Below are positions 10,559-19,000 of a stretch of DNA of 32,364 bases, in pieces (positions within the stretch are counted from its first letter, which is position 1; each line of letters starts with the position of its first letter). Position numbers and translations under genes: made by a program. The stretch is from an uncultured Pelagibacteraceae bacterium. GTDB taxonomy: Bacteria; Pseudomonadota; Alphaproteobacteria; Pelagibacterales; Pelagibacteraceae. Location of the stretch: the NCBI GenBank assembly GCA_902607735.1, contig CACLLG010000007.1, positions 1-32,364 on the forward strand, read 5' to 3'. A model generated the notes under the pieces. That model made no database searches. It was not told where the DNA came from and saw only the letters and a program-made list of their open reading frames with translations.

Positions 10559-12223
10559 ATGAAAAAAGAAGAATTTATTTTTTGCCCTCTTGGAGGATCA
10601 GGTGAAATAGGAATGAATATGAATTTATTCGCCTATGGAAATACGGGTAATAAAAAGTGGATTATTGTTGATATAGGTGTAACATTTGCAGACGATACAA
10701 TACCTGGAATAGATTTAATTTATCCAGATCCAGGTTTTATAGTTGATAAAAAAGAGGACTTGCTCGGCCTAGTTTTAACACATGCTCATGAAGATCATAT
10801 TGGAGCAATAGCCCATATTTGGCCAAAGCTACTTTGTAATATTTATGCAACTCCATTCACTGCTGTATTAATTCAAGAAAAATTTAAAGAGAAAAAAATT
10901 GACATAGGAAATAAATTAAAAATTGTTGAACTTAATGGTAATATTAATTTAGGTCCTTTCAAAATTGAATTCGTTACCTTAACTCACTCTATACTAGAAC
11001 CAAATGGTTTGAGTATAACTACGCCTTCCGGTGTAATCTTACATACTGGGGATTGGAAGTGTGATCCCAATCCTCTAATAGGTGAAAAAATTAATGAAAA
11101 AAAATTAAAACAAATAGGCGACCAAGGGGTTTTAGCAATGATTTGTGATTCAACGAATGTATTTAGTCCAGGAAGAGCTGGATCAGAATTAGACGTAAGA
11201 GAAAGTTTATTAAAAATAATGTCAAATATAGAAAAAAGAATAATCGTTACTTCATTTGCATCAAATGTAGCAAGAATGGAAAGTATTTTTTATTGTGCAA
11301 AAAAAATTGGACGAAAAATATCATTGGTAGGTAGATCTATGCATAGAATTTATAAAGCTGCCAAACAATGTGGATATTTGAAAGATCTAATTGAACCAAC
11401 TGATCCAAGAGATGCAAAAAAGATTTCTAAAAATAAAATTATATATTTATGTACAGGAAGCCAAGGAGAGCCTAATGGAGCTATGATGCGTATCTCTAAT
11501 TATATTCATCCAGATGTTACAATCGAATCTCGAGATACTGTGATTTTTTCTTCAAAGATTATACCAGGAAACGAAAAGAAACTTTATAAACTACATAATC
11601 AATTGGTTAAAAATGGCATTGATGTAATTTCTGAGGAAAATGCTTTTGTTCATGTATCTGGTCATCCCAATAGAGAAGACTTAAAGGATATGTACAACTG
11701 GGTTAAACCAAAATCAGTTATCCCTGTTCATGGCGAACACAGACATATGAATGAACATATTAATTTTGCAAAAGAAATGCAGATTCCTTATCCAGTTCAA
11801 GTTGAAAATGGAGATATAGTTCAATTATTTCCAGGAGATAAACCAAAAGTTGTCGACAAAGCACCAGTAGGAAGAATATTTGTAGATGGAAATATAAGCG
11901 TTGGTGAAGAATCTCAGTCTATAAAAGATAGAAAAAATTTGTCATACAACGGTTTTTTGGAGATAACAATAATTATTAATAAAGTAGGTTCAATTATTAA
12001 AAAACCAATCATTTCTTTTAAAGGAATACCTCATAATGGAGAAAATAATGATTTTATTTTTGATCTAGAAGATAAAATTCAAAGTATATGTAAAACTTTT
12101 TCCTTAAATAACTCAAATCAAGAGCATAATCTAATAGAAGCTCTCAAAACAAACTGTAGAAAAACTGTAAAAGAAAAGACTGGAAAGAGACCTTATACGA
12201 ACGTAAATTTAGTAAGAATTTAA
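10559..12223 (+). CDS. rnj: Ribonuclease J (metallo-beta-lactamase / beta-CASP nuclease)
   Basis: Predicted 5'-to-3' exo- and endoribonuclease for mRNA decay and rRNA maturation. The metallo-beta-lactamase zinc motif HAHEDH is at residues 75-80 and further ligands lie in HTGDW (162-166). The beta-CASP region follows, with SFASNVARM, CTGSQGEPNGAMMRI and HVSGH (365-369), and then HGEHRHM. The length of 554 aa and the C-terminal domain fit RNase J and not the shorter tRNase Z or MBL hydrolases. It starts directly after the coaX stop with no visible Shine-Dalgarno sequence. Confidence 0.93.
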   Translation: MKKEEFIFCPLGGSGEIGMNMNLFAYGNTGNKKWIIVDIGVTFADDTIPGIDLIYPDPGFIVDKKEDLLGLVLTHAHEDHIGAIAHIWPKLLCNIYATPFTAVLIQEKFKEKKIDIGNKLKIVELNGNINLGPFKIEFVTLTHSILEPNGLSITTPSGVILHTGDWKCDPNPLIGEKINEKKLKQIGDQGVLAMICDSTNVFSPGRAGSELDVRESLLKIMSNIEKRIIVTSFASNVARMESIFYCAKKIGRKISLVGRSMHRIYKAAKQCGYLKDLIEPTDPRDAKKISKNKIIYLCTGSQGEPNGAMMRISNYIHPDVTIESRDTVIFSSKIIPGNEKKLYKLHNQLVKNGIDVISEENAFVHVSGHPNREDLKDMYNWVKPKSVIPVHGEHRHMNEHINFAKEMQIPYPVQVENGDIVQLFPGDKPKVVDKAPVGRIFVDGNISVGEESQSIKDRKNLSYNGFLEITIIINKVGSIIKKPIISFKGIPHNGENNDFIFDLEDKIQSICKTFSLNNSNQEHNLIEALKTNCRKTVKEKTGKRPYTNVNLVRI

Positions 12224-12228
12224 AAATT

Positions 12229-13557
12229 ATGTATTTATCAAAATTATTTATTCCTTTGTTAAAAGAAAATCCTTCAGAGGCAAAAATCAAATCCCATCAA
12301 CTTATGTTAAGAGCTGGAATGATTAAGCAATCATCTACAGGAATTTATTCCTGGCTACCTCTAGGATTTAAGATTATGAAAAAAATAGAGCAAATTGTAA
12401 GAGAAGAACAAAATAAAATTGGGGCACAAGAATTATTAATGCCTACAATACAGTCTGCAGAAATATGGAAAGAAAGTGGAAGATATGACGATTATGGAGA
12501 AGAAATGTTGAGGATAAAAGATCGTCAAGGTAAAGAAATGCTTTATGGACCTACTAACGAAGAATTAATAACAGAAATTTTTCGATCAAGTGTAAAATCT
12601 TATAAATCATTACCTCAAATTTTATATCATATTCAATGGAAATTTCGTGATGAACTGAGACCGAGATTTGGCGTTATGAGGTGCAAAGAGTTTTTTATGA
12701 AAGACGCTTATTCATTCGATTTGAGTGATAACGAAGCTAAAAAATCATATAACAAAATGTTTTTTGCCTACCTTAATACTTTTAAAAGATTGGGGCTTAC
12801 TGCGATACCCATGGCTGCAGAAACAGGTCCAATAGGAGGAGATCTTTCCCATGAATTTGTAATTTTAGCAGAGACAGGAGAAAGTAAAATTTATTCTGAT
12901 AAAAGAATTTTTGATATAGATATTAGTAAACATAGCAATGAAGATAATTCAATCGAAGATTTGAGAAAAAAATATGATGCCTTCTATTCAGTTACAGATG
13001 ATAAGTTCAAAAAAGAAGATTTTGTAAAAAGGGTAAAGAAGGAATACCAATTAGTTACTAAAGGAATAGAGGTTGGGCATATTTTTTATTTTGGTGATAA
13101 ATATTCTAAACCGTTGAAGTGTTCCGTAGATTTAAAAGATGGTAAGAAAGTTAATGTAAAAATGGGTTCATATGGAGTGGGTGTTTCCAGACTAGTTGGT
13201 GCAATTATAGAAGCTAAATTTAATAATAATGTTATGAGATGGCCAGAGTCCGTTTCACCATTTGATGTTGCTATAATTCCAAGTCTTCAAAAAAATGATA
13301 AATCAAATTATTTAAAGGCTCAAAAAATATATAATTTTCTAAAAAAAAACAATATAGATGTTTTATTTGATGACACAGAGGAACATTTATCAGCAAAATT
13401 TAAAAAATTTGATTTAATTGGAATCCCTTATCAAATAATTTTAGGCACAAAGTCAGAAGATGATAAATTTGAATTTAAGGAAATTAACGGAAAAACAACA
13501 ATTTTATCACTTGATGAAATTAAGAATAAATTACTAAACAAAAGAAATTTAAATTGA
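12229..13557 (+). CDS. proS: Prolyl-tRNA synthetase, short type without editing insert
   Basis: Class II aminoacyl-tRNA synthetase that charges tRNA(Pro). Visible are the class II core with the GPTNEELITEIFR and FRDELRPRFGVMRCKEFFMKDAYSFD region (motif 2), motif 3 in GSYGVGVSRLVGAIIEA, and the C-terminal anticodon-binding domain with DDTEEHLSAKFKKFDLIGIP. At 442 aa it lacks the INS editing domain of about 180 aa that lies between motifs 2 and 3 in E. coli ProRS; this short form is typical of Alphaproteobacteria. It sits 5 bp after the RNase J gene and overlaps the next gene by 4 bp. Confidence 0.96.
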   Translation: MYLSKLFIPLLKENPSEAKIKSHQLMLRAGMIKQSSTGIYSWLPLGFKIMKKIEQIVREEQNKIGAQELLMPTIQSAEIWKESGRYDDYGEEMLRIKDRQGKEMLYGPTNEELITEIFRSSVKSYKSLPQILYHIQWKFRDELRPRFGVMRCKEFFMKDAYSFDLSDNEAKKSYNKMFFAYLNTFKRLGLTAIPMAAETGPIGGDLSHEFVILAETGESKIYSDKRIFDIDISKHSNEDNSIEDLRKKYDAFYSVTDDKFKKEDFVKRVKKEYQLVTKGIEVGHIFYFGDKYSKPLKCSVDLKDGKKVNVKMGSYGVGVSRLVGAIIEAKFNNNVMRWPESVSPFDVAIIPSLQKNDKSNYLKAQKIYNFLKKNNIDVLFDDTEEHLSAKFKKFDLIGIPYQIILGTKSEDDKFEFKEINGKTTILSLDEIKNKLLNKRNLN

Positions 13558-14789
13558 TTTCAAAAATTGAACAAAAAATAGCACTAAGATATTTAAAGCC
13601 TAAAAAAAAGGAAGGCTTTTTAAAAGTAATTTCTATTTTTTCTTTTACAGGAATATTTCTCGGTGTTTCTATTTTGATCATAGTTATGTCCGTTATGAAC
13701 GGTTTTAGGACAGAACTAATAAATAAGATATTGGGATTTAACCCACACATCATTGTTAAGCCGTATGATAAAAAAATCCATATAGAAGATCTTAACAATT
13801 TAAATGAAATAAAAGAAAATATATCAAGAACAGCATTTACTTTTAGCGGCCAAGGGATATTAATAAATCGAGAAAATACGAGCGGAATTTTAGTTCGATC
13901 TTATAGTCAAGACGGTATTGATAAAATAGATTTGATTAGAGAAGGTATCATAGATGGATCTTTAAAATCATTTAAAAAAGACACGGTTTCTATAGGAAAA
14001 GAATTAGCAATATCTCTAGGTTTAATAGTTGGAGATGAAATTACATTAATGTCGACATCAAATCTTCAAACGCCATTTGGAAATCTTCCTTTGCAAGAAA
14101 AATTTGTAGTTTCATCAGTTTTTAGTACTGGACTAGCAGAATTTGATCAAAACGTTATTTTTATGCCATTTGTGAATGCTAATTCTCTTTTTGAATTATC
14201 AGACATAGATATTGATTTAGAGATTTTTTTACATAAGCCTGAAAAAGTTGAAGCAATAAAGCAAAAAGTTCAAAAAATATATAGCGACCATTACGTGTAC
14301 TCATGGGCAGATCTGAATAAATCTTTTTTTGGAGCCCTAAAAGTAGAAAGAAACGTGATGTTTATTATCTTAACACTAATTATAATAGTGGCAGCTTTTA
14401 ATATAATCTCGGGTTTGACCATCTTAGTAAAAAACAAAACTAAAGAAATAGCTATTCTTAGAACTTTAGGAATTAGTAAAAATTCAATCGCGAAAATTTT
14501 TTTTATTACAGGTTTTACTATAGGGTTGCTAGCTACACTTACTGGGGTAATCTTTGGTATATTATTTTCATATTATATAGAAGACATCAGAATATTAATT
14601 ACTTCGTTATTCGATATAAGATTATTTCCTGAGGAAGTATATTTTTTAAGTCAAATGCCCTCCGAAATAAACCTAGGATATATATTAATTATTTCTTTTT
14701 TCTCATTACTAATTACTTTTTTAGCTACAATTTTTCCATCTTTATCAGCTGCAAAATTAGATCCAATTAATGCTTTAAAATATGAATAA
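13554..14789 (+). CDS. lolC: Lipoprotein-releasing ABC transporter permease (LolC/LolE type)
   Basis: Inner-membrane permease (411 aa) that releases outer-membrane lipoproteins to the periplasmic carrier LolA. It shows the MacB/FtsX-like plan: one N-terminal transmembrane helix after the cytosolic LRYLKPKKKEGFLKVIS segment, a periplasmic domain from about residue 50 to 260, then three helices, ending in AKLDPINALKYE. Only one permease gene is present, so the transporter may be a homodimer (inference). The start used is TTG 13554, overlapping the proS stop (TTGA); no ATG lies near enough to keep the N-terminal helix. It overlaps lolD by 8 bp. Confidence 0.92.
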   Translation: MISKIEQKIALRYLKPKKKEGFLKVISIFSFTGIFLGVSILIIVMSVMNGFRTELINKILGFNPHIIVKPYDKKIHIEDLNNLNEIKENISRTAFTFSGQGILINRENTSGILVRSYSQDGIDKIDLIREGIIDGSLKSFKKDTVSIGKELAISLGLIVGDEITLMSTSNLQTPFGNLPLQEKFVVSSVFSTGLAEFDQNVIFMPFVNANSLFELSDIDIDLEIFLHKPEKVEAIKQKVQKIYSDHYVYSWADLNKSFFGALKVERNVMFIILTLIIIVAAFNIISGLTILVKNKTKEIAILRTLGISKNSIAKIFFITGFTIGLLATLTGVIFGILFSYYIEDIRILITSLFDIRLFPEEVYFLSQMPSEINLGYILIISFFSLLITFLATIFPSLSAAKLDPINALKYE

Positions 14790-15465
14790 TGAAATAATTA
14801 AATTATCAAAAATATCAAAAAAATTTACAAGATCTAGCAAAGATGTAATTGTTCTAAAAAATGTTAATTTAGAAATTAATAAAGGTGAATTAGTTTCCCT
14901 TACTGGCCCGTCAGGCTCTGGAAAATCTACTTTATTACATATAATAGCTCTATTAGATCAACCTACATCAGGAGAAGTTTTTTTTAAGAAAAAGAATTTT
15001 TCTCAATCTAGCGATAATGAAAAAGATTTGGTTAGGAGAGAGGGTATTTCAATAATATATCAACAAAATAACTTGCTAAGTGATTTTACTGCACTTGAAA
15101 ATGTTATAATACCATTGGTAAATAAAGGCTATTCGTGGTCGGAATCAACAGAGAAAGCAAAAAAAACTTTATCTTTGGTAAATTTATCTAAACGTCTAGA
15201 CCATTTTCCAAGTGAATTATCTGGTGGAGAACAACAAAGAGTCGCTGTAGCTCGCGCAATAATTACTGAACCTGATTTAATTTTAGCTGATGAACCAACA
15301 GGTAGTTTAGATAGCAATACTGCTGATGAAATATTTTCCTTATTTTTAAAACTTAAATCTAAAAATAGAGCAATACTTTATGCAACTCATAATAGAGAAT
15401 TATCAAATAGAGCAGACTATAAGTTAAATATTTTAGATGGTAATATAACTAGGAAAAATGAATGA
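14782..15465 (+). CDS. lolD: Lipoprotein-releasing system ATP-binding protein
   Basis: ATPase subunit (227 aa) of the Lol exporter. Walker A is GPSGSGKST, the Q-loop region contains IYQQNNLL, the ABC signature is LSGGEQQRVAVARA, Walker B is LILADEPTGSLD, and the H-loop His lies in ILYATHN. Among MacB/FtsE/LolD-type ATPases, adjacency to the lolC permease with an 8-bp overlap makes LolD the best assignment. It overlaps dnaE by 8 bp as well. Confidence 0.93.
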   Translation: MNNEIIKLSKISKKFTRSSKDVIVLKNVNLEINKGELVSLTGPSGSGKSTLLHIIALLDQPTSGEVFFKKKNFSQSSDNEKDLVRREGISIIYQQNNLLSDFTALENVIIPLVNKGYSWSESTEKAKKTLSLVNLSKRLDHFPSELSGGEQQRVAVARAIITEPDLILADEPTGSLDSNTADEIFSLFLKLKSKNRAILYATHNRELSNRADYKLNILDGNITRKNE

Positions 15466-18400
15466 AGTTATTAAGAAAGAATTTAATCATCTAAAAATTC
15501 ACACCCAGTATTCCATTTGCGAAGGCGCCTTAAGAACACACGATCTTGCAAAATATTGTAAGGAAAATCGAATAAAAGCGGTAGGTTTATGTGATTCAAA
15601 TAATTTATGTGGTGCATTAGAATTTTCTGAATTAATAGCCAAATCTAAAACTCAACCGATTATAGGAACTCAGATTAATATTAAATATAAAGATCACACG
15701 GGCAAAATACCTTTATTTGCCAAAAATTTAGAGGGTTATAAGAATTTAATTAAGCTATCTTCAAAATCCTTTTTAGAAATAAAAGATGATGAAGAGCCTC
15801 ATTGCACGATTGAAGACTTAGAATCAAATTATAATGGATTAATTTTATTATCAGGAACCTTTGATGGATTAATAGGGAAATTATTTTTTAAAAATTTGAC
15901 AGATGAAATTTTTATATTATGTAAAAAATTTTATAACTTTTTTAAAGATAATTTTTATATTGAAATTCAAAGACATAATGATGATGGCGAAAAATTATTT
16001 GAGAAATTTATACTTAATGTTTCAGAAAAATTATCAATACCAATAATAGCTACACACGAAGTATTTTATCTCGATAAAAATATGCACGAGGCTCACGATG
16101 CATATCTTTGTATTGGAGAAAAAACTTATGTGAATGTTAAAGATAGAAGAAAATATACTGATACACACTATTTAAAAACTTCTGATGAAATGTATCAACT
16201 TTTTAATGATCTTCCTGAAGCTTTAGAAAATAACGCAAATTTTCCTTTTAGAGTTTCTTATAGACCAAAAAATTCCCTACCGGTTCTTCCCAATATTCAA
16301 ACCAGTAAAGTCAAAAATGTAGATGATTTATTATTTAAAGATTCATTTGAGGGGTTAAAAGAAAAACTAAAAGAATATGTCATTCCATACTCTTCTGAAA
16401 AAAATAAAGAAGATCTTACAAAACAATACAAGGAGAGACTTAATCATGAAATCAGTATTATCTCTAAGATGAAATATGCTAGTTATTTCTTAATTGTTGC
16501 CGATTATATTAAATGGGCAAAAAAAAATGATATACCAGTTGGACCAGGAAGAGGATCTGGCGCAGGTTCTTTGGTCGCTTGGGCTCTTTCTATTACTGAT
16601 ATTGATCCAATTAAGTTTGATTTAATTTTTGAAAGATTTTTAAATCCTGACAGAATTTCAATGCCAGATTTTGATATAGACTTCTGCGAGGAGAAAAGAG
16701 ATAGAGTTTTAGAATATTTAAAAACAAAATATGGAAAAGGTGTAGCCCACATTATTACTTTTGGAAAATTAAAAGCAAGAATGGCATTTAGAGATATAGG
16801 TAGAGTTTTAGGTTTACCCTATGGTTATGTAGATACATTATGTAAAATGATTCCGTTTGATCCTTCAAGACCTTTATCTTTAGAAAAAGCTATAGCTCAG
16901 GAACCAAGAATTAGAAAAGAAGAGGAAAAAGATCCTAGAGTAAAAAAACTTGTTGAAATTTCAAAAAAATTAGAAGGCTTAAATAGAAACATGGCGACAC
17001 ATGCTGCTGGAGTTGTTATTCCAGAAGAAAAATTAGCTGAATTTGTTCCCTTATATAAAGATTCCTCGTCCAATTCACTTCTTCCATCAACTCAATTCGA
17101 TATGTATGCCTCTGAAAATGCTGGTCTTGTAAAATTTGACCTACTTGGTTTGAAAACTTTAACAGTAATCAATAAAACAATATCTTTTCTTAAAAAAAAA
17201 AATATAAAGTTAGATATTAATAAAATTAAATTGGATGATGCGAATATTTTTAACCTATTAAGTTCAGGACATACAGTAGGCTTATTTCAGCTAGAAAGTG
17301 CTGGAATGAGAGATGCTTTAGTTAATATGAAGCCAAATAAGTTTGAAGATATTATTGCACTAGTTGCTTTATACAGACCTGGACCTATGAGCAATATACC
17401 TATTTATAATCAGTGTAAACACGGTGATAAAGAACCTGACTATTTAGATCCAAAACTTAAAAAGATTTTAGAACCAACATATGGGGTAATTATTTATCAA
17501 GAGCAAGTTATGCAGATAGCTCAAGAGTTATCAGGATTTTCAGCTGGCGAAGCTGATATTTTAAGAAGAGCTATGGGAAAAAAGAAAAGGGCAGAATTAG
17601 AAAAGCAAAAAGAAGGATTTGTAAGTGGAGCTATAAAAAATGGAATAAGTAAGGAAAAAGCAAATTTTATATTTAAAAAAATTGAACCATTTGCTGAATA
17701 TGGGTTTAACAAAAGTCATGCTGCTGCATACGCTATGATTGCATATCAAACAGCATATTTAAAAACTTACTATCCTAACGAATTTATTGCAGCTTCAATG
17801 TCAAATGAATTATCTAATACAGATAAATTAAGTGAATTTTATGAAGAGTTAAAAAGATTAAAGATAAAAATTCAACAGCCTTGTATTAATGAATGCTTTG
17901 CTGAATTCATCCCTAAAGAAGGAACTTTATTTTATGCTTTAGGAGCAATTAAAAATGTTGGATTTGAGTCTATATCACAAGTCGTTGAAGAAAGAATGAA
18001 AAATGGAAAATTTAAGTCTATTAGTGATTTTATAAATAGGGTAAATCCAAAAAATATAAATAAACTTCAACTAGAAGGGTTAGTTAAGGCCGGTGCCTTT
18101 GATAGCATTTTTACAAATAGAAAAGTACTGTATGAAAATATATCAAATATTATTCAAAATTCTAAAAATTTATATGAAAACAAAATACAAAATCAATCAA
18201 GTCTATTTTCGGACGAAAATCAGAAAGTTTCATACCTGATACAAGAAAAAAATTCATCTAATTGGTTAAACAATCAAACATTGTCTAAAGAATTAGAATC
18301 AGTTGGGTTTTATTTATCAAATCATCCTTTGGAGGATTATAAAGATGCTTTAGATCAATATAGAACAAAGTCGTTTAAAGATTTTGAAGAGAGCATTGAC

Positions 18401-18880
18401 TCTGAGAGTTTTATAGCAGGAACTGTTATGTCAATTAAAGAAAAGAAAACAGCAAAAGGAACTCCATTTGCAATTATAAAATTTAGTGATCAGAGTAAAG
18501 TTTTTGAGCTTTTTATCTTTTCTGAGATTTTAGAAAAAAACAGGGAACATTTAATAGTTGGAAAATCTTTTTTATTAACAGTGATTAAAGATAGAGAACA
18601 CCAAGAAAATCGATTTAGAAGAATAAATGTTAGAAAAATATTGAGCTTAGATAATATTGTTAAAATGAACTATCCTAACGTTGAGATTCAGATATATAGC
18701 ACTGATAATCTAGAAAAATTATATGAAATTATTAAAGAGAGAGGAAATTCCAAAATTAAAATTAGCATTACAAATGATGATAAAAATTATTTATTTGAAT
18801 TAAAGGATAAGAGAAAATTTGACTATGAAACTTTAAAATACTTAAATAAAGAAGATTTTATAAAGAAAATAAGCCTTTAA
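15458..18880 (+). CDS. dnaE: DNA polymerase III subunit alpha
   Basis: Replicative C-family DNA polymerase (1140 aa). From the N-terminus: PHP domain, palm, thumb and fingers, helix-hairpin-helix region, and an OB-fold domain starting near FIAGTVMSIKEKKTAKGTPF. The three catalytic aspartates are visible as Asp404 and Asp406 (MPDFDIDFCEEKRDRV) and Asp561 (KFDLLGLKTL). In the PHP domain, metal-binding histidines are replaced (HLKIHT instead of HLHxHT; GLCDSNN instead of a TDHG-type motif), so an inactive PHP domain as in E. coli DnaE is likely, with proofreading left to a separate epsilon subunit. It is the last gene of the long run from nuo, followed by the only real intergenic region. Confidence 0.97.
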   Translation: MNEVIKKEFNHLKIHTQYSICEGALRTHDLAKYCKENRIKAVGLCDSNNLCGALEFSELIAKSKTQPIIGTQINIKYKDHTGKIPLFAKNLEGYKNLIKLSSKSFLEIKDDEEPHCTIEDLESNYNGLILLSGTFDGLIGKLFFKNLTDEIFILCKKFYNFFKDNFYIEIQRHNDDGEKLFEKFILNVSEKLSIPIIATHEVFYLDKNMHEAHDAYLCIGEKTYVNVKDRRKYTDTHYLKTSDEMYQLFNDLPEALENNANFPFRVSYRPKNSLPVLPNIQTSKVKNVDDLLFKDSFEGLKEKLKEYVIPYSSEKNKEDLTKQYKERLNHEISIISKMKYASYFLIVADYIKWAKKNDIPVGPGRGSGAGSLVAWALSITDIDPIKFDLIFERFLNPDRISMPDFDIDFCEEKRDRVLEYLKTKYGKGVAHIITFGKLKARMAFRDIGRVLGLPYGYVDTLCKMIPFDPSRPLSLEKAIAQEPRIRKEEEKDPRVKKLVEISKKLEGLNRNMATHAAGVVIPEEKLAEFVPLYKDSSSNSLLPSTQFDMYASENAGLVKFDLLGLKTLTVINKTISFLKKKNIKLDINKIKLDDANIFNLLSSGHTVGLFQLESAGMRDALVNMKPNKFEDIIALVALYRPGPMSNIPIYNQCKHGDKEPDYLDPKLKKILEPTYGVIIYQEQVMQIAQELSGFSAGEADILRRAMGKKKRAELEKQKEGFVSGAIKNGISKEKANFIFKKIEPFAEYGFNKSHAAAYAMIAYQTAYLKTYYPNEFIAASMSNELSNTDKLSEFYEELKRLKIKIQQPCINECFAEFIPKEGTLFYALGAIKNVGFESISQVVEERMKNGKFKSISDFINRVNPKNINKLQLEGLVKAGAFDSIFTNRKVLYENISNIIQNSKNLYENKIQNQSSLFSDENQKVSYLIQEKNSSNWLNNQTLSKELESVGFYLSNHPLEDYKDALDQYRTKSFKDFEESIDSESFIAGTVMSIKEKKTAKGTPFAIIKFSDQSKVFELFIFSEILEKNREHLIVGKSFLLTVIKDREHQENRFRRINVRKILSLDNIVKMNYPNVEIQIYSTDNLEKLYEIIKERGNSKIKISITNDDKNYLFELKDKRKFDYETLKYLNKEDFIKKISL

Positions 18881-18886
18881 TTCATA

Positions 18887-18915
18887 TTGAACTTTAACCA
18901 TATAAATTGTAGAAC
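18887..18915 (+). promoter_or_regulatory. Candidate sigma-70 promoter for rpsB-tsf
   Basis: TTGAAC at 18887-18892 (close to TTGACA) and TAGAAC at 18910-18915 (4 of 6 to TATAAT) are spaced by 17 bases. Transcription from here would begin near 18922 and give a leader of about 80 nt that includes the hairpin region before rpsB. In such AT-rich DNA chance matches are common, and TATAAA at 18901-18906 lies nearby with no well-spaced -35. The location after dnaE, in the only gap longer than 20 bp, supports a promoter somewhere here. Confidence 0.35.
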
Positions 18916-18940
18916 ACAGGCTTAAATACGCACACAATTT

Positions 18941-19000
18941 TCGGTTGAGAAACCTCCGGTCCTTAAATGGAAAAAGTTGTGGTGGAATAACCGGGAAACT
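18941..19000 (+). promoter_or_regulatory. Structured 5' leader of rpsB, possible S2 autoregulatory element
   Basis: This segment is much richer in G and C than its surroundings. GGTT (18943-18946) and AACC (18951-18954) form a perfect 4-bp stem closed by a GAGA loop of the GNRA type. Immediately after it, TCCGGT (18955-18960) can pair with ACCGGG (18990-18995; five Watson-Crick pairs and one G-U). The 3' arm ends just before and overlaps the purine-rich GGGAA that precedes the rpsB ATG, so the fold could hide the ribosome-binding site. S2 is known to repress its own rpsB-tsf mRNA in E. coli through a leader; assigning that role here is inference. Confidence 0.5.

Noticed and set aside
18871..18923. 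AAGCCT (18871-18876) can pair with AGGCTT (18918-18923) as a possible dnaE terminator
   Set aside because: The loop would be 41 bases and no T tract follows, so it does not look like an intrinsic terminator.
18977..19000. TTG at 18977 as an upstream start of rpsB
   Set aside because: The extra residues do not resemble S2 and the segment is better explained as the structured leader with the ribosome-binding site.
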